Positions 52,057 to 59,969 of a stretch of DNA of 64,000 nucleotides are shown in pieces. Below the pieces are notes generated by a model that did no database searches, was not told where the DNA came from, and saw only the letters and a program-made list of their open reading frames with translations. The position numbers and the translations under genes are program-made. The stretch covers positions 1-64,000 of the forward strand of contig JAEYYX010000035.1 of assembly GCA_023428245.1 (NCBI GenBank). The letters run 5' to 3'. Source of the stretch: Pseudomonadota bacterium (GTDB lineage Bacteria; Myxococcota_A; Polyangia; Polyangiales; Polyangiaceae). Position 1 is the first letter of the stretch. Each line of letters starts with the position of its first letter.

Positions 52057-52613
52057 GGGAGCTTCCCCTCAGAGACTCGCTGCGCGCTCCTCGGCAGCTC
52101 GAAGCGGATTGTCGAGACGAACTCATCGGAGCCTTTCTTGGCCCGCAGACGGAGCTCCCAAATTCCCGCGCGAGCTCGGCTCAGTCTGCCTTCATACGTT
52201 CCCGCACCCCGAGACGAAAGCGAGAGCTCCTGGCGGTCCCCCGCTCGCACGTTCGGGAACGCTATCGCCGTAACCTCGAGCCCTTCGAGAGAAGCGCCAT
52301 CGCGATCGACCATGCGCACCCGAAGCGTCCCCTGAGTGCCCTCCGCCCACTCGGCCTCGACTTGAGTCTTCCAGCCAAGCGCCTCACTCTGCGCGATTCG
52401 CGCCTTGTGGTCGTCAATATGGGACGCCTGGGCGTAGTAGTCAGGCTCAATCGCCGCGCTCGGATCGTCGACGGCCAGGCGAATCATCCAGATCCAGCCA
52501 AAGACAGCAATGCCCAAGAGAAGCACAGGGAGCAGCATGAAAAATGCGCCGGCGCGGGTCAGGGGCTGGCTCGGGAGTGCCGGGGGCTGAAACGTGGCTA
52601 CTGTGCTTTTCAT
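52053..52613 (-). CDS. ccoH: CcoH (FixH) cbb3 assembly protein
   Basis: A 186-residue protein with one membrane helix (about 23-45, FFMLLPVLLLGIAVFGWIWM) and a periplasmic beta domain (EADWAEGT...LRVRMVDRDGASLEGLEV, a FixH-like segment, and GTYEGRLSRARAGIWELRL). The typical AVDDPSAAIEPDYYAQ linker is present. It overlaps ccoG and the safE-like gene by four bases each. Confidence 0.88.
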   Translation of the reverse strand: MKSTVATFQPPALPSQPLTRAGAFFMLLPVLLLGIAVFGWIWMIRLAVDDPSAAIEPDYYAQASHIDDHKARIAQSEALGWKTQVEAEWAEGTQGTLRVRMVDRDGASLEGLEVTAIAFPNVRAGDRQELSLSSRGAGTYEGRLSRARAGIWELRLRAKKGSDEFVSTIRFELPRSAQRVSEGKLP

Positions 52614-54010
52614 GGCGAAGGTCCAATGAGTTGATAATGGATTGTCTGTGTGTCGCCCCGACCGTCCGACACCGTGACGCTGATCGGCAGCTGGCCATTC
52701 TCAAAGGCGCCCCCGGGCAGGATCAAGAAACCTCCCACGGTCCGCCGCCCGAGTCCCTCGATCGTCACCGGGTTCTCCGGGAGAATGACCCGACCTCCAA
52801 GCTCGGAGGCGAGCTTCTCCTGGCCGGGCCTTCCGAACTTGATGCTGAGCTCATAGGTCGCCTCGCTCGACTGGTGATTCTCGATCTTCACGCGGAGCTG
52901 CGACTGGACGCCTTCAGTGGTCACGACATAAGGGGCTCCAACCCCACGCAGGACCGTCACTTGAGCATTCTTGCGCATTCCTCCCACAAAGATCAGCGCT
53001 GTGGTGATGCCGACCAGGAGCACGCCATAGAGGATCACTCGCGGCCGGAGGATGCGAGTGGCCTGGCCGAGCAGGCCCTTCTGACTTGCATAGCGGATCA
53101 GGCCCTTGGGCTTTTTGATCTTGGTCATGATCGAGTCACAAGCGTCCACGCACTGGGCGCAGGCGATGCACTCGAGTTGAAGACCTTCGCGGATATCGAT
53201 CCCGGTCGGGCATGCCTTCACGCACGCGCCGCAGTCGATACAATCTCCGCTCCCTGCGTTGCCCTTGCCAAAGCTCCGTGGTTCCCCTCGCTTCACGTCG
53301 TAACCGATAATGAGCGAGTTCTTATCGAGGAGCGCAGCTTGCAGACGTGCGTAAGGGCAGGCAACCGTGCACATCTGCTCGCGGAAGTAGGCAAAGTCGA
53401 GAAAGACCAGCCCCGCCGTCACGGCCATCACCGCGAAGCCTTGGGGGTGTTCGGTCGGCGACTGGGTCATCCAGCTAAAGAGCCGGTCCGCACCGACGAA
53501 ATAAGCGAGGAAGATGTTGCCGACCACCACTGAGAGCAGCAAAAACACGAGGTTCTTAGCGATCCGCCGCGCTCCCCCGCCATTCTTGTCGAGGCTCATC
53601 TGCGCTCGCTCGTCCCCCTCGAAGAGCCGCTCGATAGGCCGGAACAAGAACTCCATGTAGACGGTCTGAGGACAGCCCCAGCCACACCAAGCTCGACCGA
53701 CGAGCGCGGTGAGCGCGATGATGCCAATGAAGAGACCCAAGAGGACGAGCATCAAGAGGACACCGTCCGTCGGAAGGAACGTCCGCCCAAAAAGGGTAAA
53801 CTGACGCTCGACGACATCCAGGAGCATCAGCGGTTTACCGTTCATCTTGATGAGCGGCATCAGGGCAAAGAGCGCGATCAGAGCGTAGGCGACGATCCGG
53901 CGGCCCGTGAGGAAACGACCCGTATAGAGACGCGGACGAATCTGTCTCCGAGTCCCATCCTGGTTCAGTGTGGGAAGGACTCGGCCTTCGTAGAGCCGCG
54001 GTGTTGCCAT
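52610..54010 (-). CDS. ccoG: Cytochrome oxidase accessory protein CcoG (FixG/RdxA)
   Basis: Polyferredoxin needed for copper delivery in cbb3 maturation; 466 residues. It has several membrane helices, the CcoG-typical CGWGCPQTVYMEFLFRPIER, and two 4Fe-4S motifs (CIDCGACVKACPTGID and CIACAQCVDACDS). The C-terminal domain is periplasmic and immunoglobulin-like. It follows ccoP by 25 bases and overlaps ccoH by four. Confidence 0.95.
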   Translation of the reverse strand: MATPRLYEGRVLPTLNQDGTRRQIRPRLYTGRFLTGRRIVAYALIALFALMPLIKMNGKPLMLLDVVERQFTLFGRTFLPTDGVLLMLVLLGLFIGIIALTALVGRAWCGWGCPQTVYMEFLFRPIERLFEGDERAQMSLDKNGGGARRIAKNLVFLLLSVVVGNIFLAYFVGADRLFSWMTQSPTEHPQGFAVMAVTAGLVFLDFAYFREQMCTVACPYARLQAALLDKNSLIIGYDVKRGEPRSFGKGNAGSGDCIDCGACVKACPTGIDIREGLQLECIACAQCVDACDSIMTKIKKPKGLIRYASQKGLLGQATRILRPRVILYGVLLVGITTALIFVGGMRKNAQVTVLRGVGAPYVVTTEGVQSQLRVKIENHQSSEATYELSIKFGRPGQEKLASELGGRVILPENPVTIEGLGRRTVGGFLILPGGAFENGQLPISVTVSDGRGDTQTIHYQLIGPSP

Positions 54011-54035
54011 GATCGCCTCTTTGCCCCTTCGCGCG

Positions 54036-54641
54036 CTATTCGACGAGGGTCCCCTCCGGAGCTTTACCGCCCGCCGCGTTCTTCCCGCGCAGGGTCCCGA
54101 CGAAGGCGACCACCTGACGCAGCTCCGCTGGCGAGAGCTGTCGATTCCAGGCGGGCATCCCCTTCTCTGGCACTCCGTCCGCGACGACCTGATAAATGTC
54201 CATGAGCGTGCCCTTTCCGTGGATCCAGTGCTGGTCGGTCAGGTTCGGGCCAATCGAGCCCTCGCCCTCGAGGTGACAGGGCGAACACTTGCCAGCGAAA
54301 ACGCCTTGGCCAGCTGCGGTCGTGCCAGCGTCAGCCAGAAGCGGAGCGAGCGACTCCTCAGTGACTGCCTGACTCATGGCCTCTTGAGCCATCAGCGCGG
54401 CCGCCTCACGAACGTCGTCCTCGTACACTGCGAGCACCGACTCTCCATTGCCGACCCAATAGTGGAAGAGATACGCGAGCGAGAACCAAAGGGTGGCCCA
54501 GAAGGACCAAACCCACCAGCTCGGCATCGGATTGTCGAACTCCTGGATCCCATCGTACTCGTGGTCCAGAAGCGATTCTTGGGACCCCTCGTTCTTTCGT
54601 TCTTCGCTTTCCATCGTCGTCTCGTCCTCCACAGGCGTCAT
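54036..54641 (-). CDS. ccoP: cbb3 oxidase subunit CcoP, mono-heme form
   Basis: A 201-residue membrane-anchored cytochrome c with an N-terminal cytoplasmic tail (DHEYDGIQEFDNPMPSWW, the CcoP signature), one helix (about 42-62) and one heme site: C119-S-P-C122-H123, with Met162 in GMPAW as the likely axial ligand. Normal CcoP is about 300 residues with two hemes, so this is a truncated, mono-heme variety. Its ATG overlaps the ccoQ stop. Confidence 0.9.
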   Translation of the reverse strand: MTPVEDETTMESEERKNEGSQESLLDHEYDGIQEFDNPMPSWWVWSFWATLWFSLAYLFHYWVGNGESVLAVYEDDVREAAALMAQEAMSQAVTEESLAPLLADAGTTAAGQGVFAGKCSPCHLEGEGSIGPNLTDQHWIHGKGTLMDIYQVVADGVPEKGMPAWNRQLSPAELRQVVAFVGTLRGKNAAGGKAPEGTLVE

Positions 54642-54808
54642 TCCTCGTCCCCTCCGAGTGGAAGCCTGCGCAGCTCATCGAACTCCGCCTGCGAGCCACG
54701 CCGAAAGGTGCGAACGACCACGGCCAAGAACACCAAGAGGAACAAGCACAGGCCAACCTCTGCATAAACGGCGAGGTTCGCCGCGCTCATCACGTCCGAG
54801 AGTTTCAC
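54638..54808 (-). CDS. ccoQ: CcoQ-like small cbb3 subunit
   Basis: A 56-residue frame missed by usual length cut-offs. It starts at a GTG overlapping the ccoNO stop (GTGA) and ends in a TGA overlapping the ccoP ATG. The product is MKLSDVMSAANLAVYAEVG..., with a single membrane helix (LAVYAEVGLCLFLLVFLAVV) and then a basic/acidic tail. CcoQ stabilises the CcoNOP complex. Position, size and topology support the call; sequence similarity within CcoQ is always low. Confidence 0.85.
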   Translation of the reverse strand: MKLSDVMSAANLAVYAEVGLCLFLLVFLAVVVRTFRRGSQAEFDELRRLPLGGDEE

Positions 54809-57057
54809 TTGTCACCTCCCACGCTCGCCGTTTTCACAGAAGCCGCCTCAGAAGGAGCAGGCTCTGGCTGCGGCTTCTTCTTGAGATCTGTCCCAAGACG
54901 CTGGAGATATGCGGTGAGCGCGACGATCTTCTTCTCTTCAAGCCCGGCGCGCCCGCCTTGTTTCTCGATCTCCGCGGCGATCTCCTGCGCTTGGCTCCGG
55001 GCCATCGCTTCTGCGCTCTTCAACGCCTCACCGTAGGGCACGCCGAGCATCGCCATGGTGTCGACGCGGGACTGGATCGCGCCGAATTCGATGTCATCCT
55101 CGAGAAGCCATGCGTAGGGTGGCATGATGGAGGCCGGAGAAGTCGAGGTCGGCTGCTCCATGTGACGCACGTGCCAAAGGTGCGGATATTTCCCACCGAC
55201 GCGCGCAAGATCAGGACCAATGCGGCGCGAGCCCCACTGGAACGGGCGGTCGTAGACGAACTCGCCCGGCTTCGAGTACTCACCGTACCGCTCGGTCTCG
55301 GCCCGAATCGGCCGAATCATCTGAGAGTGGCAGTTGTGGCAGCCCTCCTCGATGTAGATATCACGTCCGTAGAGCTCGAGAGGCGTGTAGGGCGTCACCG
55401 TAGCAATCGTCGGGACGTTCGAGCGAATCAAGAACGTCGGGATGATCTCGAAGAGCGAGGCCACGACCACCGCGATCGTCACCCAAACTGTGAACTTGAG
55501 CGGACGCCGCTCCCAAGCGCGGTGCCAAGCAGCCTGCGCGAAGTAGCGCAGCCTGTGTCCCGCGGGTGAAAGCGTCGAGTGGAAAGGAATGATCAGGCGG
55601 GGTTCTTCGCCCTGGTAGGGAGCTAGCGCAGGCGCGCTCTGGACCGGGTCTTCGTACTTCGACGGACGAGCCGCCCAAGTCATGACGATGTTGTAGGCTC
55701 CGAGCAGGATGCCGACGACGTACATCGCGCCTCCGATCACACGGACCCAGTACATCGGGATGATGCGGACCACGGTCTCGATGAAATCCGGGTACGCGAG
55801 GCGACCCGTCTCGTCGAAGGCGCGCCACATGAGCCCTTGAGTCACACCGGCCGCATAGATAGCGACGATGTAGAACAAAATCCCGAGTGTTCCGATCCAG
55901 AAGTGCAGCTCGGCGAGCTTGGTCGAATAGAGTTTTTTGGTCTGGAAGACTCGCGGAGCAAGCCAGTAGAGCATGCCGAAGGCCATGAAGCCGTTCCAGC
56001 CGAGCGCTCCCGAGTGCACGTGAGCGATGGTCCAGTCTGTGTAGTGGCTCAGGGCGTTGACGCTCTTGATGCTGAGCATCGGGCCTTCGAAGGTCGCCAT
56101 CCCGTAAAAAGTGATGCCAACAACGAAGAATTTGAGCACCGGATCTTCAGCGACCTTGTTCCAGGCGCCACGCAAGGTCAGAAGCCCGTTGATCATGCCG
56201 CCCCAGGACGGCATCCACAGCATGACCGAAAACAACATGCCGAGCGTCGAGGCCCACTCCGGAAGCGCCGTGTAGTGGAGGTGGTGAGGGCCGGCCCAGA
56301 TGTAGATGAAGACGATCGACCAGAAGTGGAGGATTGAGAGCTTGTAAGAGAAAACCGGGCGGTTCGCGGCCTTCGGCAGGAAGTAGTACATGAGCCCGAG
56401 GAAGGGCGTCGTCAGGAAGAAGGCAACCGCGTTGTGCCCGTACCACCACTGCATGAAGGCGTCCTGGACGCCAGCGTAGATGGGATAGCTCTTGAAGAGC
56501 CCCGAAGGAATCACAAGGTTGTTGAAGATATGCAGGATCGCGACGGTGATGATCGTGGCGATGTAGAACCAGATCGCGACGTAGAGGTGCCGCTCACGGC
56601 GCTTCGCGATGGTCCCGAAGAAGTTGACGGCGAAAAGGACCCAGACAACTGCGATGGCAATGTCGATCGGCCACTCGAGTTCCGCGTATTCCTTCGACTG
56701 ACTCATGCCGAAAGGCAGAGTGAGCGCGGCACCGACAATGATCGCTTGCCAACCCCAAAAGTGGATGTCTGCGAGGGCGTCTGAAAAAACCCGCGCTTTG
56801 AGCAAACGCTGGCTCGAGTAGTAGACCGCCGCGAAGATCGCGTTGCCGGCGAAGGCGAAGATGGCCGCATTCGTGTGAAGCGGACGGAGCCGTCCGAAGG
56901 TGAGCTGGGGCAAACCGAAGCTGAGTTCGGGGCGAACCAGTATCAGGGCGAGCCAAAGCCCTATGAGAGTGGCAACCGCGGCCCAGAAGATCGTCGCCAT
57001 GACGAACTTGCGGGTGATCGCATCGTTATAGGTGAAATTCTCTGTGCGCCCTGACAT
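54805..57057 (-). CDS. ccoNO: Fused CcoN-CcoO subunit of cbb3 cytochrome oxidase
   Basis: A 750-residue fusion. Residues 1-480 are the CcoN heme-copper catalytic subunit with about 12 helices, starting YNDAITRKFVMATIFWAAV, with PLHTNAAIFAF, WWYGHNAVAFFLTTPFLG and HVHSGALGWNGF giving the heme and Cu histidines. Residues 510-750 are CcoO, with one membrane helix and the heme c site at CHNCH (573-577). CcoN and CcoO are normally separate. The ATG has no clear Shine-Dalgarno, and the predicted sigma54 start gives a leader of about 4 bases. Confidence 0.95.
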   Translation of the reverse strand: MSGRTENFTYNDAITRKFVMATIFWAAVATLIGLWLALILVRPELSFGLPQLTFGRLRPLHTNAAIFAFAGNAIFAAVYYSSQRLLKARVFSDALADIHFWGWQAIIVGAALTLPFGMSQSKEYAELEWPIDIAIAVVWVLFAVNFFGTIAKRRERHLYVAIWFYIATIITVAILHIFNNLVIPSGLFKSYPIYAGVQDAFMQWWYGHNAVAFFLTTPFLGLMYYFLPKAANRPVFSYKLSILHFWSIVFIYIWAGPHHLHYTALPEWASTLGMLFSVMLWMPSWGGMINGLLTLRGAWNKVAEDPVLKFFVVGITFYGMATFEGPMLSIKSVNALSHYTDWTIAHVHSGALGWNGFMAFGMLYWLAPRVFQTKKLYSTKLAELHFWIGTLGILFYIVAIYAAGVTQGLMWRAFDETGRLAYPDFIETVVRIIPMYWVRVIGGAMYVVGILLGAYNIVMTWAARPSKYEDPVQSAPALAPYQGEEPRLIIPFHSTLSPAGHRLRYFAQAAWHRAWERRPLKFTVWVTIAVVVASLFEIIPTFLIRSNVPTIATVTPYTPLELYGRDIYIEEGCHNCHSQMIRPIRAETERYGEYSKPGEFVYDRPFQWGSRRIGPDLARVGGKYPHLWHVRHMEQPTSTSPASIMPPYAWLLEDDIEFGAIQSRVDTMAMLGVPYGEALKSAEAMARSQAQEIAAEIEKQGGRAGLEEKKIVALTAYLQRLGTDLKKKPQPEPAPSEAASVKTASVGGDK

Positions 57058-57071
57058 GCGCCAGGGCCCTG

Positions 57072-57087
57072 AGCAAAAGAGGTGCCA
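57072..57087 (-). promoter_or_regulatory. Sigma54 (-24/-12) promoter of the ccoNO operon
   Basis: On the minus strand TGGCACCTCTTTTGCT matches TGGCACG-N4-TTGCW at every conserved position except 7, with GG and GC ten bases apart. The predicted start, near 57061, leaves only about 4 bases before the ccoNO ATG at 57057. It should need an activator of the NtrC family, for which one is encoded next door. Confidence 0.8.
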
Positions 57088-57162
57088 CGGGCCTGAAAAT
57101 CAATCATTTCCCATTGGCCACGGGGATCTACAGGGCCGGCCCCCGGAAACCCGCCCCGTGAT

Positions 57163-57179
57163 GGCGCACAATTTGCGCC
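57163..57179. promoter_or_regulatory. 17-bp palindrome, best copy (likely activator site)
   Basis: GGCGCACAATTTGCGCC is a perfect six-base inverted repeat (GGCGCA/TGCGCC) around CAATT. It is centred about 110 bases upstream of the predicted ccoNO start, in the right place for an NtrC-type enhancer site. Read as a promoter it also fits GG-N10-GC, but the nearer element at 57072-57087 is the better sigma54 match. Confidence 0.65.
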
Positions 57180-57191
57180 ATTGCCCTCGTG

Positions 57192-57208
57192 GGTGCAAAT
57201 TGTGCGCT
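57192..57208. promoter_or_regulatory. Second palindrome copy upstream of ccoNO
   Basis: GGTGCAAATTGTGCGCT is the same element in inverted orientation; 13 consecutive bases, GCAAATTGTGCGC, are the exact reverse complement of bases 57164-57176. Its centre lies 29 bases (about three helical turns) from the first copy, which suits cooperative binding of an activator. Confidence 0.65.
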
Positions 57209-57288
57209 GAACGCTGGTCTCTTATGGTCCGAGCGCGATTTCCCGGGCTTTCGCGGACTCGGTGACGAGGGCTCGCCACCTCCAAGGC

Positions 57289-58416
57289 TCATTCGCTCAC
57301 GGGCGCATCTTGGTGCGCCCCGAGGGGCATTCGGAGCCTGAAGGTCGTCCCGGTCGGGCTCGACTCATAGGTGAGCGAGCCCTCGTGTTCCCTCATGATC
57401 TCCGAACAGATGGCGAGCCCGAGACCTGTGCCATCCGCCTTCGTCGTCACGAAGGGTTCGAAGATATCCATCCCCTCCGGAATCCCAGGCCCAGTGTCCG
57501 TCACCTCGACGTAATACTCCCCCGTGTGAGCGCCCGTGCGAACCGTCAGCTGACCGCCGTTCGGCATGGCCTCTGCGGCGTTGTGACAGAGATTTAGGAA
57601 CACCTGTTGCATCTTGTCGGCGTCCGCGAAGACCAGAGCTCCTTCATCACGGAACTCACGGGCCACCTCGATGTTCTGGCGACCCCGACTCATCCCAGCG
57701 AGCACGGATTCGATGATCCTTGTCAGGTTCACCCGCTTCCGATCCAGCCGCCTTCGGCCCGATAGAGCGCGGAACTCGTTCACCAGGCGGCTCAGCCGCT
57801 CGACCTCCGCCAAGCAGGAATCGACCTTGTTTACGGCCTCATCCGCCTCGCCGCCAATGCGTCCGAGACGACGCCGGAGCGCCTGAAGCTGCAGAGCCAT
57901 GTTGTTCAGCGGATTGCCGATCTCATGGGCGAGCATCGAAGCGGTTGTCCCCACCGTAGCGACACGCTCGCGATCCATGAGCTCAGCCTGAAGACGCACC
58001 TTCTCGCTCACGTCGCGAATGAAAGCTCCATACTTCGCCCCAAAACTCTCATCGCCGAGCGGAGTGATCGAGAGTTCGATCGGGAACTCGGCGCCACTCG
58101 AGCGGCGTGCCGAGACGAGGCGGATGCGCCCGATCGCTTGTTTCTTTCCGGTGCTCTCGTAGCGAGAGACGTAGGCCTTGTGATGCGAGGCGTACGGCTC
58201 GGCCATCAGAATGCGCACGTCGGCACCGATGAGCTCCTCTAAGGAGTACTCAAACATCCGAGACGCCGCTGGGTTGGCGAACACGATGCGTCCTTCCGCG
58301 CAAATAAATATGATCGCGTCGGGGCACGTCGCCGCGACCCGCAAGAAGGCTTCCCCCATGGCCGGTACAGCGAGCAGGATACCCGCGTCCTGTCCGGTCG
58401 TCGCGTCGTCTGCCAT
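57289..58416 (-). CDS. FixL-like heme-PAS histidine kinase
   Basis: A soluble 375-residue kinase with no membrane segment. The PAS domain (about 28-143) is close to the FixL heme domain: ILMAEPYASHHKAYVSRY lines up with the FixL segment carrying heme ligand His200, giving His79 here, and the FixL oxygen-gating Arg220 falls on Arg99 (IGRIRLV). Then HisKA with phospho-acceptor His164 (SMLAHEIGNPLNN) and an HATPase domain (LCHNAAEAMPNGG, DTGPGIPEGM, GTGLGLAICSEIMREHEG). Start at 58416; divergent from the NtrC-type regulator. No FixJ is nearby. Confidence 0.88.
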   Translation of the reverse strand: MADDATTGQDAGILLAVPAMGEAFLRVAATCPDAIIFICAEGRIVFANPAASRMFEYSLEELIGADVRILMAEPYASHHKAYVSRYESTGKKQAIGRIRLVSARRSSGAEFPIELSITPLGDESFGAKYGAFIRDVSEKVRLQAELMDRERVATVGTTASMLAHEIGNPLNNMALQLQALRRRLGRIGGEADEAVNKVDSCLAEVERLSRLVNEFRALSGRRRLDRKRVNLTRIIESVLAGMSRGRQNIEVAREFRDEGALVFADADKMQQVFLNLCHNAAEAMPNGGQLTVRTGAHTGEYYVEVTDTGPGIPEGMDIFEPFVTTKADGTGLGLAICSEIMREHEGSLTYESSPTGTTFRLRMPLGAHQDAPVSE

Positions 58417-58468
58417 TTCGACGCGTTCATGGCATGTTCGGGCCGAAAGATGGACCCACCCCGGTGGC

Positions 58469-58485
58469 CGCGCACAATTTGCCGG
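58469..58485. promoter_or_regulatory. Palindrome copy between the kinase and regulator genes
   Basis: CGCGCACAATTTGCCGG shares the 12-base core CGCACAATTTGC with the copies upstream of ccoNO. It lies near the middle of the divergent promoter region, 53 bases from each gene start and about 53 before the predicted sigma54 start of the regulator. Confidence 0.6.
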
Positions 58486-58503
58486 AACAGAGCCCTCAGG
58501 CCC

Positions 58504-58519
58504 CGGCACGGGTCGTGCT
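58504..58519 (+). promoter_or_regulatory. Sigma54 (-24/-12) promoter of the NtrC-type regulator
   Basis: CGGCACGGGTCGTGCT matches TGGCACG-N4-TTGCW except at positions 1 and 12. The predicted start near 58530 gives a 9-base leader that still keeps AGAGG before the ATG. Together with the palindrome upstream it suggests autoregulation. Confidence 0.7.
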
Positions 58520-58538
58520 TACGGGGTGAGAGGACTTC

Positions 58539-59963
58539 ATGGGAAAAGGCCGCGTACTGATTGTGGACGATGAGGCGACCGCGCGAAGCGCGCTCGCCGA
58601 GATCTTGAACGACGAAGGTTTTTCCGTGCGGACCGCCTCGGACGGGTTCCGCGCGCTCGCCGCGGCGGAGGCCTTCCGGCCCGATGTGGTGGTAACCGAT
58701 ATCAAGATGCCGGGCATGGACGGGCTCGAGCTCCTCAGCCGGCTGAAAGATTTCGACCCCGAGATCGCCGTCATCCTGGTGACCGCCTTCGGCGCCGTGG
58801 GGACCGCTGTGCAGGCAATGCGGAGCGGCGCCACGGACTATCTGGTCAAACCCCTCAACAGCGATGAGCTCTTGGTCGTGCTCGAACGAGCCGTCGAAGG
58901 CGTGGAGCTGCGCCGGGATGCGCGCCGCATGCGCCAGCAGCTTGCCGACCGAGTCCGCTTCGACAACTTGATCGGCGAATCCGCCGAAATGCAGCAGATT
59001 TTCAAGAGCGTGGTCCAGGTGGCACCGACCCGCGCCACCGTACTCATCACCGGCGACTCCGGGACCGGGAAGGAGCTCGTGGCGTCTGCAATCCATCACC
59101 ACTCGGAGCGGGCTCACAAGTCCTTCGTGAAGCTGCACTGCGCGGCCCTGGCCGAATCGCTCCTCGAGAGTGAGCTCTTCGGGCACGAGCGAGGCGCGTT
59201 TACGGGCGCTGAACGGAGGCGCATCGGGCGCTTCGAACAGGCCAACGGAGGAACGCTGTTCTTGGACGAAATCGGGGAGATCTCAGCGACGACCCAGGTC
59301 AAGCTACTCCGCGTCCTGCAGGAGCACGAATTCGAGCGCGTCGGCGGCAATGAGGCGATCAAAGTCGATGTCCGTTTGGTGGCTGCGACAAACCGGAACC
59401 TGAAGCAGATGGTCGAGGAAGGGAAGTTCCGCGAGGATCTCTTCTATCGCCTCAATGTGATCAATCTGAAGCTGCCCGCGCTCAAGGATCGCAAAGACGA
59501 CATCTTCCGCCTCGCTTGTCACTTCCTTGAGAAGTTCTCCAAAGAGAGCCACCGCTCCGATCTGCGCTTCAGTGATGAAGTGGCCCGCATGCTCCTCAGC
59601 TACGATTGGCCCGGGAACGTGCGAGAGCTCGAGAACGTCATTGAGCGGGCTGTGGTGCTCGCGGACGGTAACGTCATCGAGGCGCGCCATCTCCCCCTCG
59701 AACTCCAGCAGCTCCGCGGTGAGGAATCGAAAATCCCGAAGATCCCCGGCGCCACACTCGCGGAGATCGAACGGTACGCGATCCTCGAGACCCTCGCCTA
59801 CGTGGGCGGCTCGACGACGCGCGCCTCGGAGATGCTCGGCATCAGTGTGCGCAAGATCCAGTATCGCCTCCACGACTACGCCGAAGCGCCCAAAGGGCGC
59901 GCCCCGATGCTCGTCCACTCCTCGAGGACGAGCGACGGTCCACAAAAGCAAGACGCTGAGTAA
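58539..59963 (+). CDS. NtrC-family sigma54 activator, partner of the FixL-like kinase
   Basis: A 474-residue response regulator. Receiver with phospho-acceptor Asp54 (VVTDIKMPGMDG), AAA+ domain with Walker A GDSGTGKE (172-179), the canonical sigma54 loop GAFTGA (219-224) and Walker B FLDE (241-244), then a Fis-type HTH (STTRASEMLGISVRKIQYRL). Paired divergently with the FixL-like kinase, it is the natural output for oxygen signalling. It should bind palindromes like those at 57163-57208 and 58469-58485 and open sigma54 promoters. The C-terminal tail after the HTH is about 30 residues. Confidence 0.93.
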   Translation: MGKGRVLIVDDEATARSALAEILNDEGFSVRTASDGFRALAAAEAFRPDVVVTDIKMPGMDGLELLSRLKDFDPEIAVILVTAFGAVGTAVQAMRSGATDYLVKPLNSDELLVVLERAVEGVELRRDARRMRQQLADRVRFDNLIGESAEMQQIFKSVVQVAPTRATVLITGDSGTGKELVASAIHHHSERAHKSFVKLHCAALAESLLESELFGHERGAFTGAERRRIGRFEQANGGTLFLDEIGEISATTQVKLLRVLQEHEFERVGGNEAIKVDVRLVAATNRNLKQMVEEGKFREDLFYRLNVINLKLPALKDRKDDIFRLACHFLEKFSKESHRSDLRFSDEVARMLLSYDWPGNVRELENVIERAVVLADGNVIEARHLPLELQQLRGEESKIPKIPGATLAEIERYAILETLAYVGGSTTRASEMLGISVRKIQYRLHDYAEAPKGRAPMLVHSSRTSDGPQKQDAE

Positions 59964-59969
59964 GTCAGC

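Noticed and set aside
57090..57120. An FNR-type TTGAT-N4-ATCAA site upstream of ccoNO
   Set aside because: The minus strand has TTGAT once, but the second half-site is missing.
58417..58468. A sigma54 promoter for the FixL-like kinase on the minus strand
   Set aside because: GG and GC pairs occur, but at 9, 11 or 12 base spacings, not 10.
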